Below, in pieces: positions 23,458 to 35,365 of a stretch of DNA of 56,681 nt. A program made the position numbers and the translations under genes. The notes below the pieces were generated by a model. The model was not told the DNA's origin. It was given only the letters and a program-made list of their open reading frames with translations, and made no database searches. The DNA lies in the NCBI GenBank assembly GCA_004565275.1, contig SDOX01000066.1:419-57099 (forward strand). The letters are read 5' to 3'. Source of the DNA: Nannochloropsis salina CCMP1776. Taxonomy: Eukaryota; Sar; Eustigmatophyceae; Eustigmatales; Monodopsidaceae. How positions within the stretch are numbered: the stretch's first letter is position 1; the number at the start of each line of letters is the position of its first letter.

Positions 23458-24216
23458 GCAGACGGGAGCGTCGAGATGCATGGAGGCTGGACGTGACTGG
23501 AAATACTGTTATGAAGCAAAACATTTCTGTCAATGGGAGCACTCAGCTTGATGGAAGTCTAAACGTCGTTGGTAGCACGCGTTTGAATGGTGCGTATTCT
23601 ATTATTCAACAAAATAAAAATATCGAAGCTATTGCCTTAACGAGATCATTTTTTCTAAACAGGGGTACTGAATGTCGAAGGTCCTGTCACCTATGCTGAA
23701 GCTGCAATGTTTGAAGGTTCTGCAACCCATATGGGTAACGTCGTCTTCAAGAGGATGGTAACTTTCGAACAGCCTGCCTCAGATACAATCGTGGGAACAC
23801 TGCTAGCTGCTGGAGTCGACAGCTCTATAAATGAGGGGGTTACTATCCCCACGACATCTTTCGATGGGTATGGCTGGGAAACGTCGGTAATGTTCACATA
23901 TAAGCCCAAGAGTACCTCGTCGCGCCTCTTAATTCGTTTCGATAACGCGTACAATATCACTGGTGGCGGCGAAGATATAGTTTCTTCCCGTATCCTGGTA
24001 GATGGCACGTCTATCACATCAAGATCGCAAACTTTCCAGCTTGGTGGTGGTACGGGCACGCGATCAAATGTCCTATTCCCAATTTTAGGCATTGTTAAAA
24101 ATGAGGCACTCGAGCCACGTACGATTGCGATTCAAATTAATAGAGGAGAGAGCGATGATATTGTCAATGTTTCTGATACTGAATGGACCCTCGAAGTCTT
24201 TGAAACGCAAGTTTAG
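22606..24216 (+). pseudogene. D-A: divergent fibre-like gene, broken, with intact C-terminal knob frame
   Basis: It begins 941 bp upstream of S-A on the other strand. The ATG at 22606 gives a signal-like N-terminus (MRRQLPPLVVCMIAFLAPHM) and a Cys cluster (YCDECQRCPVVYPY) echoing that of the S genes. From about 23000 come roughly 24-residue repeats of the kind NTHLRQNFSVNGDAQLKGTL, typical of phage-type fibre shafts. 23665-24216 is an open C-terminal domain with a jelly-roll-like pattern (KSTSSRLLIRF, ILVDGTSITSRSQTFQLGGG) like receptor-binding knobs of viral fibres. The shaft region has about three or four breaks, so the gene looks like a fossil, possibly of viral origin long ago. The upstream part of the copy near S-B carries the same breaks. 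Confidence 0.6.
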
Positions 24217-25844
24217 GTAATTCCAAGGTCCAATACGCGCGGACCCGACTTAAAGATATTCGTAGTCCAACAATTAACAAACTATACGTGTTTTTCTTTC
24301 CTGTATTAAGCGTGTTTCTCCCCTCGTCAGAGATGAGAAAAGAAGTCAGAACTAAAGGATAAGAACATAGTGAAGATGTTGTGCTCAAAAATGATCATGG
24401 CGCATAGGTCGCAGGTTCTTTAGCAAATTATTTGCTCATTAATAAGCTCCCTAGATAGACATGCTTCTGTGGGTAACTTGTAGTCAGCTTGACCCTTATA
24501 TCCTGTCCTTTTTAACTAAATGTCCAGTCTCTCACGAAAGTTTGTGAGTGTGGGTGTCAATTGCCATGCCTTAGGCCGCAAATGTTATCTTTTGCTTCAC
24601 TATTCTTACTACGAACGTAAAAAAGGCAAAGGATTTTTAATAAAATACCAATTATATACACCCCTTCGTGTACAACATGACCATCATCCTTTCAGGTGGT
24701 GATTTTAGGCTAAGAATTTCGATTTCATGACGCAGTATGTAGAATATATTGTTTAAACTCTGACCACTCTAGCACTACCCCAGGGCAAGATGGTAGAACA
24801 GTACCAGAAAAATACCTTGATCGAAAGCTAAACCTTTTTTTTTCCAATTTCTCGAATTCCTCACCAACCAGTAACTATTCACATAGAATACGGCTACACG
24901 CGTCTCCTTTATCACTCGTGTTGAAAGGTGGAAGTGTCTCGGGGGAAGACTTCAAGATCACTCCCACTTTGGCTCATAAATTCTTCTTGAGGGGTCAGAA
25001 ATATAGTGCAATGCTTACCAATGTGATATGTTGACGATAAACGACTCATTGGCCGCTCCACTAGCACCAATGGCGTCCTAATATTGTTCCTAGATTTCTG
25101 GGTCTGAATGTAGGGAAGATAATGCACTGATATGAGATTCAGTCCGAAGTAATACTGGGGCGAGCAAAAAAGGGACTCGTCCTCCATGATGAGACAAGAA
25201 AACAACTTCGAAAGACAAATCGACGAGCTACGACGAATTGAGCCTGACTGCGTGGTGTTGGTGCTAAAGAAAAAGAAGTGTTAAACACACCATGACCGTT
25301 TTCGACTGTATATTTATGTATCAAATTTAAGGGCGCGACTGATTGCGAATGTTATATACGTGCTTCACCAAGACGTAGACGGGATCGTAGACGAAATCGT
25401 ATCTTTCATTCTTTGCGCTTTGGCACGAGGACAGCTTTAATAAGGATTCGCTGGATATTATTAGTGGTTGTCCTTGTTCACTGGACACTTTCAAGCTTCA
25501 TCCCAGCATTGAAAATTGTGGATAAAGAAAAGGATCCAAAATGTATGAAGCCTCATCTCGTAAATTTAAAAGATCATGAAATTGTGCACAAAGCATATAT
25601 ATAGATTTCCTTCTCCATTCCGTTCCCCAAAATTTATTTTGATTCCCTAGTGATCGGCGATAACGTATTGCCAATCTTTGTGTCCTCTTTTTGTTTCTCA
25701 ACCTCTTGCAAGGTAGCCTATCCCATTTTGCAGTTTCATTGATCTCGAGAGGGCGTAATCAGGCGTCTGATGTTACAAGTAATTGGTATCCTATTTAGCT
25801 TTCTCGTGAATGATAAAATACCCTTTCTCGTGAAAAGTAGCTGC
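24217..25844. other. Spacer between D-A and S-B
   Basis: No gene seen in 1.6 kb of AT-rich sequence. It holds the 3' ends of the convergent genes D-A (+) and S-B (-). Small open frames (24520-24702, 25413-25604) show no domain or splice context. Confidence 0.5.
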
Positions 25845-28820
25845 CTACGAAAGGGCATACCAGGTCGTAGCAGTGAAGAGGAACGGGGTGATATGGCCGC
25901 TTCGCATGGTTTTTGTGATGGTGAGGGGCAGTGCCTCTCCGATATTGCCATCAATATTTGAGACAAAGTTTATTGGAGTGTAACCTGTTTGATGGAGTAT
26001 TATTATTTCTCCGGGCTCCGGCGAAACACCATTTTGATACAGAATATTATCGACATAGACCTGTAATGAGGGGTACCAAGGTGACGTTTGGATACCAAAA
26101 ATTGAGCAAAACGTACAAGTTCTAACATTTTCCACAATCGTCACCTTTTCACACTCACCTCAGGAATATTATCACCTATGCTTGGTAGATCTATTCCTGT
26201 TGCGTACATTCCAGGTTTTGACCCCGTGAGAGTTAGGGAGCATGGATTTGTGCGATCGGTGCAATTTCTTCTACTCAACCTCGAAAAGGTTGAAGGCGTG
26301 CCCACCATTTGCAATGTTAACCCTGCAACTCCGACTACACCCACTTTTACATTTCCTATTCCACTCTCTTTAATGTTGAGACCATTGCTGATGGTGGTAC
26401 TACCATTCTGATTGGTCGCGATAGAACTAGTGGTCTGGGAAGGCTCGGGTAGGCCATTATCATACTCCAATACAAACTGAGTGGCTGTGACACTCCCATT
26501 GGTACTACCATTTGAAGTGTTGTCTGGTTGTAAGCGCGACGCCACGATATCGCCTGCGGTAAAGAGTACTTTAATAAAAGATCAGGGAAAAGAACTTTTC
26601 ATCAGCCCAGTATCTGAGGGAATACTTTGTCAAGAATGACCAAAACGATGCAATTAACTTACCGGAGGCCACTTTTCCTGTAGCGCCATTAGCTGTTATG
26701 GTCTCTGATACGTTTGACTGACTTCTATTTAACAACGTGAAATGTCCCGGTGAGCTTTCGTCTCCAATAGTCACCTCACCAACGAGATTAATGGACGTAG
26801 ATGTCATTGTTATACTGTCATTCGAAATCATGCTTGTGTTCTGACTAAGAGTTTTGAAGTACGGAGAAATCCAGGCCGTCGAGTTCCCTGCTTCCATCTT
26901 CATTCTGTCGCTACTGCTAATTTTATATATGGTAGAATGGAGGCCTACATCCTTTGAACGCCACGTTATCCTTTCAGCACTGTTCACTTTTATAATTTCT
27001 GAATGCTGCGTCATGAGTGGCATGGTCGCAAAAGTTGAATTTCCTACTTGCATCTCGATATATTTGGCGCAGTCAACCACAATCAAGTCGGAGATAAGAC
27101 TCACATTTGATGAAGTCCCAAGTATACTCGTTGCGCTGTCAATAATCATTACCTGCGAATGCGTGGTCACTAGAGGTGATGTCAGCCTCAATTTGTCGCC
27201 AACTTGTACATGCAGCAAGTCGCTGCTGTTCAGCATGTATGAGCCCGATGAAAGGCTAATGTCCGATGACTGCCATGTAATGCTTTCGGTACTGGTCACT
27301 TCACTAACATCTGAGTACTGCGTCACGTATGGCGAAGTCAGCGTTGTCACGTTTCCGACAAGCAAATCTACGCTCCCGCTGCTATTAAGCTTGTACCTGT
27401 CCGAGAACAGGCTCACATCCGAGGATCGCCACGTGATGCTCTCGGTGCTGTCCACCTTCGTGACATTCGAGAGCTGCATCATGTATGGAGAAGTCAAGGT
27501 CGTCATCTCGCCCACTAGAATGTCCACGATCGCACTGCTGTTGAGCTTGTACGTGTCGGAGGATAGGCTTACATCCGAGGATCGCCATGTGATGCTCTCG
27601 GTGCTGTCTATTGTCGTAACAGCCGAATATTGAGCCATGGACGGGGAGCTGATTGTCGTCATCTCGCCGACTAGAATGTCCACGATCGCACTGCTGTTGA
27701 GCTCGTAGGTATCGGAAAATAGACTCACATCCGAGGATCGCCACGCGATGCTCTCAGTGCTCGTTACTTCCGTAGTATCCGAGTGTTGCGTCAGATGGGG
27801 AGATGTGAGTGTCGTCGTGTTCCCAGCTGTCATTTCAACGGACGCACTGCTGTCAAGCTTGTATATATCGGACATAAGATTCATGCTCGATGACCGCCAC
27901 GTGATCCTATCAGTGCTGTTCACTTCCATGACGGTGGAGGACTGTATCACGAACGGAGATGTCAGTGTCGTAACGTTCCCAGAAGAAGTGTCGATGCTTT
28001 TCTTACTGTCTACAATGAGTTGCTGGGATGTTTGCCGATGTAAGTTGGTCTCAAGTGTTATAGATTCGGCACCAGTCGCAGAAAAATGGCCGGTTGTGTG
28101 CGAAATGGAGTTTTGCTGTCCGACGATTTGCGAAACCGCTCCATCACTAAGTGTTTTAAGGGTTTCGGTATCTGCAGCAACGAAATGAAACTTCCTATTT
28201 GCTTGAACCGTAAGATCTTCCGTTAAGACTTCAAAATTGTCGGTATTTGCCGCAAAGGTGCCTGCAAGTGTACATGGTCCACTCTGAATTAGATGTCGAT
28301 GGCGGTACAGATACTTGGATCACAGGACTATCCCGAAGCCTAAATTTACCTGATAGAAGCTCAAAACCAGTGCCCACTGTGGCCTTTTTAGCGACGGACA
28401 TCCCAGTATTGGTCCAATTGGCCGCCACACCTGTGTACGATGAGAGGAAAAGTCAGAAGAGTGATGCAAGTGTCGAGCCTGGGTAGCCTGCTCACCTCCA
28501 TTGATCCGTGTTTGCACTAGTCGACCAGCTCCAACAGCAACATAAGGTGGGCATGACTTGGCATCGCAGCCACATTTCGCAGCACCGCTTGGTATAATTG
28601 CAACAGGTCGTCCACTTTTCCCATCATAGGGTCCGGTAGAGACAGGATTGAGTGACTTCTTTTGCTCCACCTTGCATTTGTCAGGAAAGTCCTTTGTTCC
28701 TGTCTTTAACAGGCTCTGACCCAGTACTTTGGGATTCTCGACGCTTGCCGCCTGAGCTACCGCAGCAGCTGAAGGCAAAACCGTGGTTGCAAGGCAACAC
28801 AGAAGTAAGAGGGATCGCAT
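25845..28820 (-). CDS. S-B: secreted fibre-like protein with 52-residue repeats
   Basis: Same five-exon plan as S-A: 28820-28496, 28430-28350, 28261-26663, 26553-26159, 26060-25845; 872 codons (871 aa). Signal peptide, Cys cluster and first four repeats are almost identical to S-A. From about 27380 toward the 3' end the repeats diverge (units with ISLSSGSYMLNSSDLLHVQV and CAKYIEMQVGNSTF), yet exon 3 has exactly the same length, 1599 nt. Exons 4-5 share domain plan with S-A (VYVDN, then GEI, TPINFV, DGNIG, TKTMRSG) at roughly 50% identity. The genes therefore have a shared shaft base and different distal shafts and tips. Expected secreted and N-glycosylated. Function unknown; a cell-surface fibre is the best reading. 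Confidence 0.86.
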
Positions 28821-30612
28821 TTCAAGTAACCAGCGTCTACTCCTAATCGAAAATTTATGAAGCGCGTAGTGAGGGGTCTTCGTGAGAAGCCTGGCATGCA
28901 AACATCGTATTTTATGCACCATGGCCCTGATCTTTTGTTATCAGCTCGAGCTTTTGCATGTTCTGAAAGTTCAACTGTCGAAAAACGGCACAGGTCGATG
29001 CGCTTTTGCATAAATTGTCGCGCCAGCAAGATATGCTACGTTGTTATCATTGTGACTAGGAAAACTAAAATCTGAATGAATCTTCTGCGGGGAATGCATC
29101 GAGAGATGGATCTCAACCGCCAATCGGTGCTAATTTTTCCTAGATCTAAGTTTGCCCCGAAATCAGCGAACGACGAATCTTTCCCACACTGGCGGCTAAC
29201 GGTCGCTTGGAGAGGGCTGAGGTGTGAGACAGACGTTAACCTTGGTGGCTACTGCATGAGTCAACAGGCTTTGAAACTGTCTTCCAAAGATTTTAAAAAT
29301 AATAGCTGCGCTTATGGCCCATAGTCATTGCGGAGCAGGACCAGCACTCCAATTGTTTCTCGGTATGAGCGCTCCAGGATAGCCCGAGAGCAACTGAAGC
29401 CCGAGTTGGTGGCACGATTTTTGACATGTACGCCTTATTTCATGTGTTCCTCGGGCATACTTGAACACTGATGCATGAATACGAGGAGACTTGCTTAAAG
29501 TTGTGTCTGAGTTGATAAAGTAGCTCGAGTTGAGGGAGAGCGGTGTGATGAGCACGAAGTGTTCCATTTTCAGAAGCAGATGATTGCCAAACGCACGACA
29601 TAAGCAAGGAAGCCAAACTCAATCGAATCTACTAAACCTCACTGAGGAAGAGGAGAGAGCCGACGGCATTGGTTTTCAGCTTGTAGAATTCGATCAATGG
29701 GTAAGAGGGCGATAATCCTACAATCCCCATGTTAATCATAGGAAAACCGTGATATCAAGAATGCGTCGACAATTGCCCCCCCTGGTTGTATGCATGATCG
29801 CTTTTTTGGCGCCGCACATGGCTAAAATGGATTCAACAGCCACAAAAAGCACGGCCTATGTTCCTGTTGCGGCAAAATATTGCGATGAATGCCAGCGATG
29901 CCCTGTGGTGTATCCTTACAAAGATATGCAAAGTTCTTGTCTGAAAAAAATCTGCTGAAAAAGGTGCGTAGCGCGGGGGGGTCTGTGTTTGACAACATAA
30001 CCTTAACTTTAGTCTAGAATTTCGGGCCCGATATGCCTAATAAATCGTCATCTTATGTATACGCTATATTTTTATTTCAATTTCTCTTATTCAGTCCCGA
30101 TCTTGTTAAGATATCTGTTGAGGAAGGTGTAGTCACCCATGTATGTGTTTGGTGACACCCGTCATAGACAGTTTCGCAGTGGATGGAAGTACCCATGTTG
30201 GCGGCACCTTAGAGGTCGTTCTTAACACACGTCTCAGACAGAATTTATCCGTCGAGGGGGATGTTCATATCAATGGAATGGTCAATATAAATAGAAGCAT
30301 GTATCTGAAGTAAAATTTTTACTGGTGCATAGGAGCGTTCAGTCGCGTGGAAGCCTTGATGTGGCAAGCGACACGCATCTGCACCAAAGTCTTGTGGTGA
30401 GTGGAAGTTCTCATCTGTACGGGCCCCTTAATGTTGCAAATCATACCCACTTACAAAATAACTTGTCGGTTGATAGGAGTACACAGATGGGTGGACTTTT
30501 TGACGTAATGGGTAATACACATCTGAGACAAAATTTCTCGGTGAATGGCGATGCCCAACTTAAAGGAACTCTTCATGTAGCTGGAGACACCTTCTTTAAG
30601 CAAAACATCGTT
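27382..30612. repeat. S-family duplicated block, copy 2
   Basis: Partner of 20227-23457. The right edge is sharp: the D-gene repeat reads ACATCGTT in both and then changes to an unrelated sequence beginning TTTCTTCTGG. The left edge lies in the repeat exon of S-B and is blurred by the homologous repeats. Confidence 0.95.
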
Positions 30613-30613
30613 T
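29761..30613 (+). pseudogene. D-B: 5' part of the divergent fibre-like gene
   Basis: Nearly identical to 22606-23457, including the same breaks, and cut off at the block edge so that the knob region present in D-A is missing. It is a fossil fragment. Its upstream region may still serve as the promoter side of S-B. Confidence 0.75.
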
Positions 30614-32381
30614 TTCTTCTGGAAAACGTAAGCAGCACGTACATTGGCGTTTGATGGGTGAGTTGAAGAAAGCGAAGTTCTGTCAAATTTCTGATTTGTC
30701 TCATCTGTGTGCTGCCGCTGCTCTAGCTGTTTGAGGGACTCTGATGACTTGATTGCTTTTCCCATGCTTCTCATTTTCATTTTTGATGCATGTCAATAAA
30801 TTCTCGTTGGGCCATCGACAATTAAGTTGCAGGATGATGAGACAGGAGAGGTCATAGCCGCTGACCCGAGAAGCGACGACACGCAGGGTTCACCGGAGGG
30901 TGTGGGTGCAGGAATAAACGAACGCTTATCCGTCGATGGCTTAATCGTTCTTACATTGTCACGAACTGTCTTACACGTACTATATAATTGGGACTCTGCT
31001 GGGCCCTCGAGTACAACTGAAGGCCTTTCTACAGGCTCAGGCCGAATCATGCCTATGATATCCTCGCTAAAAGTGACAAACCACATGAACTTCTACACGT
31101 TGCATCCAGCAAGCTTCACTACCATAGTTTTTCCCTGTTGTTCCTGATGTCATTGTATGTCCTTCCTTCACATTTTGCAGCCTACACCTTTCGATGTGAT
31201 TGAAGCCTTATTTCCTAAGTGATTGCAAACCAAGTAGTCATTGTATACTGGTCACAATATATATAGACACGCTTTCTATGAAGACCCGCATCAGATCCGA
31301 TCATGTCCATGATTTCTCACCGATCGACCGTGCTTGCTCCCAATGCCATAGATCCATTATATCCAGGAAGTTGTGAAAAGTGCCTTGGGGTGATCGGGAA
31401 AAACAGAGGTGAGAGAAATCCGATTGGGATCACATATGGGCAGGAGATCAAATCTTGTAATTCGCATTGCACCTTCGCAACAGCTTGCGAATGGATTTTT
31501 ACGCCATGGTAATCTAAAGTGTCTAGTATTACTTTGTATAGAAACCATTTTATCACACGGAAAGGTTTTTGGAAGGCCAAACAAAGGAGCAAGTAAGACG
31601 GTGAAAAAAGGAAGGTGGTAGAAGATGGAGGATTGCCCGTAATCTTTTCCCCCGCCCGCATTATGTCTTTGTGCTTTAGATGCCTGATTGCACCCTCCGG
31701 TCTTAGTTTCACTTATGTTCAGGTACCAATTATTCAGCCACAGAGAGATTTTCACCGGAGGTCTTCGAGGGAGGAAAAGGTCGAAAAAGTAAAAATGGCG
31801 GCGAAAAAAAGAGGAAGCTTGCGAATAAATATTCGAGATAATAAATATAAAAAGCAAAGATGGTGACGATCGGATGCTAAAATTATTTTGTACCATTACG
31901 GCATGAAAGAAGCCTACGACTTTTCTTTGCCATCCAGCCACAAGTCCTCTGTATCTCCACCATGATATCCATTTGTTAATAGAGTGCATATTAGCGTAAG
32001 AGTTCTTCTTGCTACTCTATCGGAGTCCACGCACAACTTCTTCTCGGTACTTGCATAGAGGTGATGGACGCTAGCATGAAGACGCGAGCTCTTAACTTGA
32101 GAATTAGATAGGCGCCTTTGCTTCTATGCGTGGACTAGTGGAAGTTGTGTTCTTGAGCGCTAGTAAAGAGAAGCTATTGAGAAGACATGAAGTTCTATAG
32201 TGCTGTAAACGTCTTGTGAACATTTTGGTCTTTTGACCATGGAAGTCCGGTATTGGATCATAGTAGATCCAAGTCAGAGATTGAAGACTTTATCTTCTTT
32301 GACATCGTCTTGAGTAGTATTGCTGCATATTCTGTTGCATTTTAGAACACGAAATCATGTATACGAGATCACTACTCATTA
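30614..32381. other. Spacer with unrecognised minus-strand frames
   Basis: Two consecutive minus-strand frames (31086-30793 and 30780 to the block edge near 30613) are Ser/Thr/Gln-rich and hydrophilic (for example SLKQLEQRQHTDETNQKF) and could be parts of one gene truncated by the S-block junction. No domain recognised and no signal peptide. The frames at 31317-31989 show nothing convincing. The remainder is AT-rich. Confidence 0.35.
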
Positions 32382-35365
32382 TTAGAAGAACGACGAGCCT
32401 CCTATCGCTCGCCATTCCATATTGATTCCTGTATTATAGCAAAGCAACAGAAAGATCGACTGCTCCTGGTCTCGATTCAGGCATCCATATGCTATCTTCC
32501 CATCGTCTATATCAGCAAGAGAGCAACGCTTGTAAGGCATCATACCCAGCACAGAGCCTTTAAAGGCCGTCTGCGAGATGCCCTCGATGGTGAAGCCGTC
32601 TAGTTGAGTGTAAACAGGCAGGAGTGAGTGTGATATCGGAAAGCTTGTAATAACTAAGATACTAGCGTACCTTCGATGCTGAGTGACGACAATGTTTGAA
32701 GTGGCACTATAGTCGATGTTCAGGAAAAAGTGTAGATAGAAGAGACTGTCAAAATTGAACGCTTTTGCTTTGGAAGGCTGCTCACTTAAACATACCTTGG
32801 ACAGAAATTTTATTTTCGGTAATTTGAAAAAAGGTTTCCTGTCGTTCAACGTCGAGTACCTCGAATTGTCCATTTAAACGGGTTACCCCATCTACCACTA
32901 AAGCAAGATCACTGTTATCTACGGCATCGACATTTGCAATAATATGCAAGGGGTTCGGTGCGGTAAAGTACGTGTCGTTGAAGTTTTTACCATTCGCATC
33001 GTCGATCGATATCTCAGGAGCTGTTGCGTAGAGGAACGATGCAGAAGGATGCAATCTTCGTCGTTCATTCAAATGCTTGAGGCCAAGAGACCGATCACTA
33101 GCGCTCGGTAGGTGACGATTGCGTGCTGGGAATGGCAAAGGAAGACAACTTACACAAGCGACCGCAGTTATTTTCAGCACGGCAATATCCAACGCAGTAA
33201 GTGAGAGGGGAAGAGCATTAAAGGTGCTATGTCCTAGCACAAACAAACCAGTATGTACCGTCAAATCTTTTGTGAGATTGTGGAAAATGGAGGTTTTAGA
33301 GTCCGAGTAAGTATCACGAATGAAATACATAGTAAATAAACATCGACGGAGACGACAACATCCCCTCCCACCTGACATAAATTGCGCGGAACCGCTAGCT
33401 TCTAAGCCACCCGCAAACGTCGTAGTGCCTGGAATCTCCAGATTGAGGCCTCTCCGGAAGTTTCCGAGGGGACCGAAGTTGTCTCCAGGAACTCCAAGCG
33501 ATATACCGAGCTTAATAGTAGCATCCCTTGAGACGGTCATCTGACCATAGATATCGCCATCACCTTCGGCAGTGAACTTTCCCTCCACAGTTGCAGATTC
33601 TCGCACTACTAGTTTTGCCTGCAAGGTTGTGTCGCCATTTACGCCGAGAGTTGCAGAGATATTTGTGGGAGCTATTATATTTACTCTACTTGCAGTAATG
33701 TTGGTTTGATTCGCAGACTTCAAGGATATCGTACTTCCTGCCGTTATATCGACCTTGGCGCTTGTGTGAGCGATCACAGTCTTTCCATTTAACCAGAGGT
33801 CACCATACATGGATGTGTTGCCATGCATTGTCAAGGCACCTGGTGATGGAGCCTCCCCTGCAGGTACCTTTGGAGCAACCAGCAAAGGCTTATCAACAAT
33901 CAAATAGGAGCCCGTGATATTGATGGACATGGGCGATGTGGTGTAGTTCCCGCGTAGTGAGCCGTAGGCAGCCTCAAAATTTCTCGCACTATCCGCTTTT
34001 GCCAAGGGATGCCCTGTGTAGAAAAAAAGTTTTCCCTTCAACCCTTCACACGCTTTCGTTCGGTTTCCCGATGTGGTGCAGTAGTGCTTGGTAATGTTGA
34101 ATCCTTGTGACAATCCTAGGCCTAGTACAAGAGAAGCCTCATTTCCATATATGGCTGCCGTGTCGAGTCCTAGTGAAGTGTCGGTGAAAAAGATTTGCCC
34201 GCCTATACCCTTGCCGTCTTGAACCGTGCTGTTTGTAGAATCGTTGAAGCCGTCTCCTACTTCGACAATGGGCATCAGAAATCCTGCACTCAGGTCATTC
34301 TATGTCCGTCATAGCATGCGCGAAAATGGCAGGGTAGTCGACGGAAAGAATGTTAGAATGAGGAAGCAAGGATTTACACAACAAGTACGAGCGTCGCAAG
34401 TGTATTTACAATCTATGAGCGGTTAGAATTGACGAGAATGACACCCTACCTGATTATAATTTCCTTTGATCGGTATCGCTCCTGACTTGGCAGCCAGTTG
34501 GTCATCTGAGAGTGCGCCACCCTCGAGTAAGAACATGCCACTGCGGGACTGGTTAATTCCAAGCAATAAGGGCAAGTCATTGTTCAATTGCGCACCTCGC
34601 TTCCTATCCCAATATCCTTGCAACGTCGAGAAACTCCCGTTATGTCCTGTCATAAACTGTGTTACTCCGGCAATCTCAGGAGTCTTCCCCGGTATTCCAG
34701 GAGGGCGGACATGCTGAGGCAAGCCTACCATTGGTGACGTTCCAAAAGTTGTGGTCCCAACACAATGCGTGCTTCCCTCCATTGTTGCTTGTGACGTGGT
34801 GGCATGAAAATAGCGTTATCATGAGGCTGAAAAACGCGTGAAATACATAATCTGTGCAGCTCTGCTTTTGCTTACCATCTAGACGAGCTTGGAGCGATCG
34901 GACAGATGCTAAATGAAATACTTTCAAATCGCCGCTCCCAGCCCCAACAAGTAGATCTCCATCGACCACAAGGTCCTTCTGAGCTCTTATGGTTCCCTGA
35001 GACCATATTTCGCTAGATGTGTTCATCTGACCAGTCACCAGCACGCCCGATTCTCCGATCCACATGCCAGAACTGAGTCTCACTTCTCCTCCCACCTGTA
35101 GATCCCCGACAACGCGGGCATTTTTGTCCACAAGTAGACCTGCCACCCCTTGATAGCCCGTATCCAGTATTCGAGTGTATGTCATTGAAGTCAAACCATC
35201 AATTTGGGCGTTGTGACCCACGATCAGACTGCCTTCCACGGTCCCATTAAGGCCCGTATGGACACTCGCAGGCGTCTTCAGGACGTCGTGTGAGAAAGCG
35301 AAGGATCGTTTTACAGCAGTTGATTGGATGACCCATGACATCAAGATACAGACTGTCCACTTCAT
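32382..35365 (-). CDS. P1: secreted fibre-like protein of the P family
   Basis: Exons 35365-34876, 34787-34450, 34299-33372, 33266-32796, 32599-32382; phases agree, 815 codons (814 aa). Exon 1 has a signal peptide (MKWTVCILMSWVIQSTAV) and short beta-helix repeats (RVVGDLQVGGEVRLSSG). Exons 2-3 encode a globular domain with NDLSAGFLMPIVEVGDG and a two-Cys loop (HYCTTSGNRTKACEG), then further V-x-G-x-L shaft repeats (VVRESATVEGKFTAEGDG). Exon 4 encodes a head module with SDLALVVDGVTRLNGQFEV, and exon 5 a terminal module ending LLLCYNTGINMEWRAIGG. Equivalent head and tip modules recur in P2 and P4. The whole resembles phage-type tail fibres in architecture but has five exons and a eukaryotic secretion signal. 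Likely surface-exposed; ligand unknown. Confidence 0.85.
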
